A stretch of DNA of 10,793 nt from Planctomycetaceae bacterium (GTDB taxonomy: Bacteria; Planctomycetota; Planctomycetia; Pirellulales; Pirellulaceae): the NCBI GenBank assembly GCA_012965455.1, contig DTSG01000311.1, forward strand, positions 1 to 10,793, written 5' to 3'. The position numbers were made by a program, and so were the translations under genes. Below, piece after piece: positions 5,967-10,793 of this stretch (position 1 is its first letter; each line of letters starts with the position of its first letter). Below the pieces are notes generated by a model. That model made no database searches. It was not told the origin of the DNA and saw nothing but the letters and a program-made list of their open reading frames with translations.

Positions 5967-7502
5967 ATGAGGTTACGTAGTAATATGGCGAGTGGGATGT
6001 TGAAAGCAAAGAGGATGTTGAGGACGAAAAAATCAAAAACGATCAGTGCGGCTGTAGCGATGTGCTTACTGTTCTTAGCAGGGGGTTACTGGTGTATTGC
6101 CGAAAAACCACCCGTGTCGGCCGCTGGAGATCAAAATGTTGCGGCAGTAGTTGTCGCCGTGAAAGAGGGTGTTGCTGAGCAATTGGTCGATATTGGAAAT
6201 CGACACAGTGGTCAAGATTGGCCGATATTTCTAGGGCCTACCGGTGACAGTAAATCAACGGAGACTGGCATCAAAAAAAATTGGCGCAGTAGTCCACTCC
6301 AGCAACTCTGGAAACTCGAATTGGGAACGAGTTACGGGATTGGCACGATTTCTCAAGGGAGGTACTTTCAATTTGATCGCCACGGTGACAAGTGTTTTGT
6401 GTTATGCCTTAACGCGGAGTCAGGAAAGCTGATTTGGAAGTTTACCTACCCAACAGATTATCAAGATCTCTATGGATACAACAACGGTCCCCGCTGTTCG
6501 CCGGTAGTCGATGGTAATCGAGTATACGTTTATGGTGTTGCAGGTCACTTATATTGTTTAAACGCCACCACCGGTAAAAAGATCTGGCATGTAGATACGG
6601 TTAAACAATATGGCGTGATACAAAACTTTTTTGGTGTCGGCAGCACACCGGTCGTGGACAGAGATTTATTGATCTGCATGGTCGGTGGTAGCCCCGTTGC
6701 CTCTCAAAGCATTCCGCCGGGACAGCTTGACTTAGTGAAATCCAATGGCACAGCGGTGGTTGCCCTGAATAAGCACACCGGAAAGCAGCAGTACAAGTTT
6801 GGCAATGATTTGGCGAGTTATGCCAGTCCTAAATTAGCAACAATTGAAGGTCGGAGGTGGTGTTTTGTTTTTGCGCGAAAAGGTCTTATCGGTTTTGAAC
6901 CACAATCGGGTATTATGGATTTCCAATACCCTTGGCAGGCTCCATCCCTCGAGGCCGTCAATGCCAGCACGCCAGTTGTCGTTGGTACTCAGGTGTTGAT
7001 TTCTGAAACCTATGGTCCCGGAAGTTCTCTGCTGCGTGCCAAAAAGGGAGGTGCGGAAGTTGTTTGGAAAGATAGCCCCAAGTCGCGCAACAAATCGATG
7101 CAGGCTCATTGGAACACTCCGATCTATGTTGATGGATATCTATACGGATGCAGCGGTCGGCATACTCGCGATGCTGAATTGCGGTGCATTGAATGGAAAA
7201 CGGGGAAAGTTCAATGGTCGGTCGAGGGCTTGACTCGAACTTCACTAACTTTTGTTGACGGACACTTTATTTGCCAAGGTGAATATGGTCATGTTTTTTT
7301 GATGAAGGCGAACCCGCAAAAATTTGAACCGATTGCTGGTGATATTGCGGTGGTTGGCCAACAGGGCGAGTACGAATTACCGTTTGAAACATCATTCGAT
7401 TTGGGCTACCCGTGCTGGGCTGCTCCAGTAGTTTCGCAAGGCTTATTGTATTTGCGGGGAGACAAATCGATTGTTTGCTTGGAGCTAATTCCCACAAAAT
7501 AA
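5967..7502 (+). CDS. Membrane-anchored PQQ-like beta-propeller repeat protein
   Basis: Protein of up to 511 residues built from PQQ-like (PF13360-type) propeller blades. Basic residues at the N-terminus (KAKRMLRTKKSK) precede one hydrophobic segment (about 25-45), so it is probably a signal anchor or signal peptide with the propeller outside the cytoplasm. Blade signatures recur: FVLCLNAESGKLIW (144-157), LYCLNATTGKKIW (195-207), VVALNKHTGKQQY (264-276), LRCIEWKTGKVQW (405-417) and IVCLEL (502-507). The domain begins with GQDWPIFLGPTGD, typical of planctomycete homologues. No alcohol-dehydrogenase catalytic features or heme motif are seen, so a PQQ cofactor is not implied. ATGs at 5967, 5985, 5997 and 6015 are all possible starts. 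The aminotransferase gene starts 2 bases after the stop, suggesting an operon. Confidence 0.85.
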   Translation: MRLRSNMASGMLKAKRMLRTKKSKTISAAVAMCLLFLAGGYWCIAEKPPVSAAGDQNVAAVVVAVKEGVAEQLVDIGNRHSGQDWPIFLGPTGDSKSTETGIKKNWRSSPLQQLWKLELGTSYGIGTISQGRYFQFDRHGDKCFVLCLNAESGKLIWKFTYPTDYQDLYGYNNGPRCSPVVDGNRVYVYGVAGHLYCLNATTGKKIWHVDTVKQYGVIQNFFGVGSTPVVDRDLLICMVGGSPVASQSIPPGQLDLVKSNGTAVVALNKHTGKQQYKFGNDLASYASPKLATIEGRRWCFVFARKGLIGFEPQSGIMDFQYPWQAPSLEAVNASTPVVVGTQVLISETYGPGSSLLRAKKGGAEVVWKDSPKSRNKSMQAHWNTPIYVDGYLYGCSGRHTRDAELRCIEWKTGKVQWSVEGLTRTSLTFVDGHFICQGEYGHVFLMKANPQKFEPIAGDIAVVGQQGEYELPFETSFDLGYPCWAAPVVSQGLLYLRGDKSIVCLELIPTK

Positions 7503-7504
7503 CA

Positions 7505-8590
7505 ATGACTGCTGATCCCTCACATCCATTCCAAGCTCCTTGGCCGATTCCCGATGCAGCAATTCAGCAGCAATTGCAAGCAGTTTATAGCTCGGGAGAT
7601 TGGGGGTCCTATGCTGGTCCCTCGACGCAGAAGTTGCGTGAAACGCTAATAAATAATTACAAACGTGAACATGTAATGCTGGTCTGCTCAGGTACGATCG
7701 GCATTGAGCTGGCTTTGCGCGGCGTCGGAGTGACTGCTGGCGACGAAGTGATTCTAGCGGGGTACGATTTCCCAGGTAATTTCCGCTGTATCGAAGCAAC
7801 AGGGGCTACGCCGGTTTTAGTCGATATTGCGAGCGGGACTTGGAGCATACAAGCGGACGATCTAGCGGCGGCTCATAGCGAGAAAACGAAAGCAGTGATT
7901 GTTAGCAGTTTGCATGGTGGAATAGCAGATATTAATGCAATTATGCAGTGGTCTCGCTCCGTCGGTGTTGCGGTAATTGAAGATGTCTGCCAGGCACCAG
8001 CCGCCACACGTGCAGGGCAATTGTTGGGAACATTTGGGGATTTGGCCGTAATGAGTTTTGGTGGCAGTAAACTTTTAACAGCAGGTCGAGGCGGCGCGGT
8101 GCTTTGTAACGATGAAGCGATGGCACAGCGCATCAATGTCTTTAAAGAGAGAGGTAATGATGCGTTTGCCTTGAGCGAATTACAAGCGTGTGTGTTGTTA
8201 CCGCAATTTGAAACACTCGCAGAACGCCATGCGCTGCGACGTGACAATGTAAATACTATCTTGGAAACAACGGCACCCTGCACTGGGATCACTGCACTGA
8301 ACATCAAGGCAGAGGACAGTCCGGCTTTCTATAAGCTCGCTTGGGTCCTGCATGACTCGCAGCGGCGACAAGACTTGTTGTGTTATGCTCAGGAAAAGGG
8401 AATCCCACTGTTTGCGGGATTTAACGGGTTCGTCAAACGTAGTGAAAGGCGCTGTCGCAAGCCAGTTCCATTAGTGCACAGTACAGCGGCTGCCGAGGCA
8501 ACAGTGTTGTTACACCACCCCGTATTACTGCAAGGATCGAATGTTATTCGAGAACTTGCTGGGGAACTTGTTGATGTATTTAACCGCTAA
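7505..8590 (+). CDS. DegT/DnrJ/EryC1/StrS family aminotransferase
   Basis: PLP-dependent aminotransferase family that usually transfers an amino group from glutamate to a keto sugar, often nucleotide-linked, for surface polysaccharides or antibiotics; 361 residues from the ATG at 7505. The frame continues upstream inside the propeller gene, but MTADPSHPFQAPWPIPD is a natural N-terminus for the family. Landmarks: CSGTIGIELAL (61-71), the Asp contacting the PLP ring nitrogen in IEDVCQAP (Asp160), and the Schiff-base Lys189 in SFGGSKLLTAGRGG. The C-terminal part (GFNGFVKRSERRCRK, LLHHPVLL) is conserved-looking. The catalytic residues are intact. Two bases separate it from the propeller stop, so translation is probably coupled. 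It should be cytoplasmic while its partner is exported; the substrate is unknown. Confidence 0.88.
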   Translation: MTADPSHPFQAPWPIPDAAIQQQLQAVYSSGDWGSYAGPSTQKLRETLINNYKREHVMLVCSGTIGIELALRGVGVTAGDEVILAGYDFPGNFRCIEATGATPVLVDIASGTWSIQADDLAAAHSEKTKAVIVSSLHGGIADINAIMQWSRSVGVAVIEDVCQAPAATRAGQLLGTFGDLAVMSFGGSKLLTAGRGGAVLCNDEAMAQRINVFKERGNDAFALSELQACVLLPQFETLAERHALRRDNVNTILETTAPCTGITALNIKAEDSPAFYKLAWVLHDSQRRQDLLCYAQEKGIPLFAGFNGFVKRSERRCRKPVPLVHSTAAAEATVLLHHPVLLQGSNVIRELAGELVDVFNR

Positions 8591-8637
8591 GGGTCACCGA
8601 TAGAGTTGGAAAATGTTATCCTGAGTAGACTCTCATG

Positions 8638-8643
8638 TATAAT
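8638..8643 (+). promoter_or_regulatory. Candidate -10 box upstream of the DUF1080 gene
   Basis: A perfect TATAAT lies 38 bases before the ATG at 8682, in the 91-base gap after the aminotransferase gene. No good -35 is visible at 16-18 bases; the best options are GTTATC or TTATCC. If active, it would start a separate transcript for the DUF1080-propeller pair. Confidence 0.4.
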
Positions 8644-8681
8644 ATATCGTTTGCTTAATATTGAATAACAGGAATTTAGCA

Positions 8682-9527
8682 ATGATCGATCGCACCCCCG
8701 CTACTGCAACAAATCGAACATCCACTCGACGGCGTTTTATTCAGCACAGCACACTTTCAACAGCGGCAGTCATGGCATTGCACGGTCGAGCATATGCGGC
8801 GCCAAAACGGGGTTGGATTGAGTTGTTCAACGGCAAGGATTTGGCAGGTTGGCACGTTAACCCTGAAAAGATTGGGCACGGCACAGGCGGTAAGTGGGCT
8901 GTGGAACAAGGCGCTATTACGGGTGAACAGGATCCTCCAGGTTCTGGAAACGGAGGCATTCTGCTGACAGATCGCAAGTTTGAGAACTTTGTGCTGGAAA
9001 TCGACATGCTGCCCGACTGGGGTGTTTGTTCGGGTTTGTTCTTGCGCAGTACAGATCGTGGGCAGTGTTTTCAGATGATGGTTGATTATCATGATGCTGG
9101 AAATGTAGGCCACATCTACGGCGAAGGGACGACTGGGTTTAACACTCGGACATTTGACATCAATGGCAAGGTCGACGATGCCGGGAAGTTAGTCTCGCTG
9201 ACGACCGATAAACATCAGGTATACTCCAAGGTCGGGCTTGTTTCATCCTGTAGTTCTGAGCAATGGCTCAAAGCATGGAGAGTTAACCAATGGAATACAG
9301 CACGAGTGATCGTCGAAGGTGATTACCCGGTTATCACTACCCACATTAATAACCAAAAAGTTTGTACTTTTGATGGGACACAATCGACGGCGGCAAAATA
9401 TGATAAGGAAGTTATTCGCAAGCTTTTAGGTACATCTGGCAGCATCGCCGTTCAAGTTCACGGTGGTAAGAGCTGGCCGCAAGGATCAAAATGTCGTTGG
9501 AAAAACATTCGTATAAAACCATTGTGA
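8682..9527 (+). CDS. Tat-exported DUF1080 / 3-keto-disaccharide hydrolase domain protein
   Basis: Protein of 281 residues. The frame opens at a TTG (8661), but the ATG at 8682 is preferred: AGGA lies about 8 bases upstream and the N-terminus then reads as a twin-arginine signal (TSTRRRFIQ at 13-21, then a hydrophobic stretch, cleavage near AYAA at 37-40). The rest is a single DUF1080 domain (PF06439, concanavalin-like fold), to which 3-keto-disaccharide hydrolase activity has been assigned in some members. Typical motifs are WIELFNGKDLAGWH (45-58), GGILLTDRKFENFVLEIDM (91-109), CSGLFLRST (116-124), QMMVDYHDAGNVGHIYGEG (131-149) and KCRWKNIRIKP (270-280). It probably acts on sugar substrates outside the cytoplasm after folding inside; catalytic activity here is not shown. 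The second propeller follows after 14 bases. Confidence 0.88.
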   Translation: MIDRTPATATNRTSTRRRFIQHSTLSTAAVMALHGRAYAAPKRGWIELFNGKDLAGWHVNPEKIGHGTGGKWAVEQGAITGEQDPPGSGNGGILLTDRKFENFVLEIDMLPDWGVCSGLFLRSTDRGQCFQMMVDYHDAGNVGHIYGEGTTGFNTRTFDINGKVDDAGKLVSLTTDKHQVYSKVGLVSSCSSEQWLKAWRVNQWNTARVIVEGDYPVITTHINNQKVCTFDGTQSTAAKYDKEVIRKLLGTSGSIAVQVHGGKSWPQGSKCRWKNIRIKPL

Positions 9528-9541
9528 AATTAGGGAATAGA

Positions 9542-10774
9542 ATGATGCATATTAAATTGTCGGTGTTGCTTGTTGTATTTAGCGCTGTAAGTGTTGTTTC
9601 TGCTGAGACCAATTGGAACCAGTGGCGGGGCATGCAAAATGATGGTCATAGCGATGCAGCGGATGTTCCCCAAGCGTTTTCCACGTCGAGCATTGTTTGG
9701 AAAACGAAGATTCCCGGTCGTGGACAGTCATCACCGGTTTATTGGGGTGATCGTATATATGTAACTTCGTCCTTAGAGAGTGGGTCCCAACGGGCGGTGT
9801 TTGCCGTACATAGGCGCACCGGTAAAATCCTCTGGCAGAAGGTGGTTTGGCAAGGAGAGGCAGAGGCTGCCCATGCCATGAATAACCGAGCATCGAGTAC
9901 TTGCGTAACCGATGGTAAACAAGTGGTCGCTTTTTTTGGAAAAGGTGGACTGCACAGTCTGGATGCTATTTCCGGTGAAATCCAATGGTCGCGTAACCTC
10001 GGCACTTTTGATGGCCCTTGGGGCACCGGCGCTTCTCCCATTTTTGTGGGCGACTTGGTAGTGCAGAATTGTGATGCCGACAATGAATCGTCATTAATGG
10101 CGTTTCGTCGTGACAGTGGTAAGACCGTTTGGAAAACTCAGCGGGATACGATTCGGGGTTGGAGTACTCCTGTTGTTTTCCGAGCTGACGGGAAGAATGA
10201 AATAGTACTCAATGGCCATAGCCAAGTGATTTCATATAATCCTGCAACCGGCGCAGAAAACTGGAAATGTGCAGCGCCGGGAGGGCGTGGTACTCCAACG
10301 CTTGCCGTAACCTCCGATGCCGTCATTGCGATTCCAGGTCGAACGGGGTTCATGATTGCGATCCAGCCGGGAGGCAGTGGTGATATTACGGGAAAACGGG
10401 AATTATGGCGCGTGCCGCGTACGGGTGGACGCGATCTGCCGAGCCCCATTGCGGTTGATGATTTTGTGGTGATTACTCGCCTCAGACCCGGACTGATAAG
10501 CTGTTATCAAGTGAACGATGGCAAGGCACTGTGGACTGCGCGCGTAGCCGGCGCGTTTTCATCATCCCCGATAGCGATTAACGGAGTGATTTATACCGTA
10601 ACGGAGCAAGGGAAGATCATTGTTTTTAAACCGGGAGATAAGTACGCCCCGATTTCGACTAGTGATATTGGAGCGGAATTAGAAGAAGTGTTTCGCGCCA
10701 GTCCAGCTGCTTTTGACGGCCATTTGCTAGTGCGGTCGGACCAGTTTCTGTATTGCTTGGGCGCCGGTAAATAA
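9542..10774 (+). CDS. Secreted PQQ-like beta-propeller repeat protein
   Basis: Protein of 410 residues. The frame extends into the end of the DUF1080 gene (9491), but the ATG at 9542 is preferred because AGGGA sits just upstream and the next residues form a clean signal peptide (MMHIKLSVLLVVFSAVSVVS, cleavage after VSA, residues 19-21). The mature protein opens with TNWNQWRGMQNDGHSD, the usual start of planctomycete PQQ-like proteins. Propeller blades (PF13360-type) are marked by VFAVHRRTGKILW (86-98), LHSLDAISGEIQW (137-149), LMAFRRDSGKTVW (185-197), VISYNPATGAENW (229-241) and LISCYQVNDGKALW (318-331). No catalytic or heme motif is seen, so binding or scaffolding is as likely as enzymatic work. 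Its 14-base spacing from the DUF1080 gene points to co-transcription. It is complete in the window. Confidence 0.87.
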   Translation: MMHIKLSVLLVVFSAVSVVSAETNWNQWRGMQNDGHSDAADVPQAFSTSSIVWKTKIPGRGQSSPVYWGDRIYVTSSLESGSQRAVFAVHRRTGKILWQKVVWQGEAEAAHAMNNRASSTCVTDGKQVVAFFGKGGLHSLDAISGEIQWSRNLGTFDGPWGTGASPIFVGDLVVQNCDADNESSLMAFRRDSGKTVWKTQRDTIRGWSTPVVFRADGKNEIVLNGHSQVISYNPATGAENWKCAAPGGRGTPTLAVTSDAVIAIPGRTGFMIAIQPGGSGDITGKRELWRVPRTGGRDLPSPIAVDDFVVITRLRPGLISCYQVNDGKALWTARVAGAFSSSPIAINGVIYTVTEQGKIIVFKPGDKYAPISTSDIGAELEEVFRASPAAFDGHLLVRSDQFLYCLGAGK

Positions 10775-10793
10775 CACCACGATTTAGCACGAA

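Noticed and set aside
7873..8307. Open frame of 144 codons antisense to the aminotransferase gene
   Set aside because: It is fully antisense to conserved catalytic motifs, with a low-complexity Ser/Ala-rich product and no family resemblance.

Overview
The window reads as chromosomal DNA from a planctomycete, most likely of the Pirellulales / Rhodopirellula type. This is an inference from gene content: an outer-membrane barrel resembling the planctomycete BBP7 family, a Tat-exported DUF1080 (3-keto-disaccharide hydrolase-like) protein, two exported PQQ-like beta-propellers, a secreted TraB/Tiki-type protein and a UVR-motif protein with an unfamiliar N-terminal region. Recognisable Shine-Dalgarno sequences are patchy, which also fits that phylum. 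I saw no rRNA, tRNA, CRISPR array, insertion sequence, integrase or phage gene.

Layout. (1) Positions 3-905 (+) hold the C-terminal part of an alpha-oxoamine synthase (AONS / serine palmitoyltransferase-like, PLP-dependent) that runs in from the left edge. It converges on an outer-membrane barrel gene (1023-2201, -), and the two share a strong, apparently bidirectional hairpin terminator at 945-980. (2) About 400 bases without a convincing gene (2202-2602) separate the barrel gene from a divergent pair on the + strand: a secreted TraB/Tiki-like protein (2603-3523) and a sugar phosphate isomerase/epimerase-type TIM barrel (3605-4423). (3) On the - strand lie a UVR-motif protein (4434-5180), whose stop is only 10 bases from the isomerase stop, and the ribosome-rescue hydrolase ArfB (5433-5852). 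(4) Divergent from arfB, four + strand genes run to the right edge: a membrane-anchored beta-propeller (5967-7502), a DegT/DnrJ/EryC1/StrS aminotransferase 2 bases behind it (7505-8590), then, after a likely promoter, a Tat-exported DUF1080 protein (8682-9527) and a second secreted beta-propeller 14 bases behind it (9542-10774).

How the genes may work together. The two right-hand pairs look like two transcription units. DUF1080 plus PQQ-like propeller is a common planctomycete pairing, presumably for extracytoplasmic handling of sugars or polysaccharides, and the isomerase/epimerase-type protein also fits sugar metabolism. The DegT aminotransferase normally makes amino sugars on nucleotide carriers; its tight linkage to a propeller is the least expected association here. 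The remaining genes look like unrelated housekeeping or envelope functions. I found no clear defence, mobile or otherwise unprecedented system; the findings are second-look items of modest interest.
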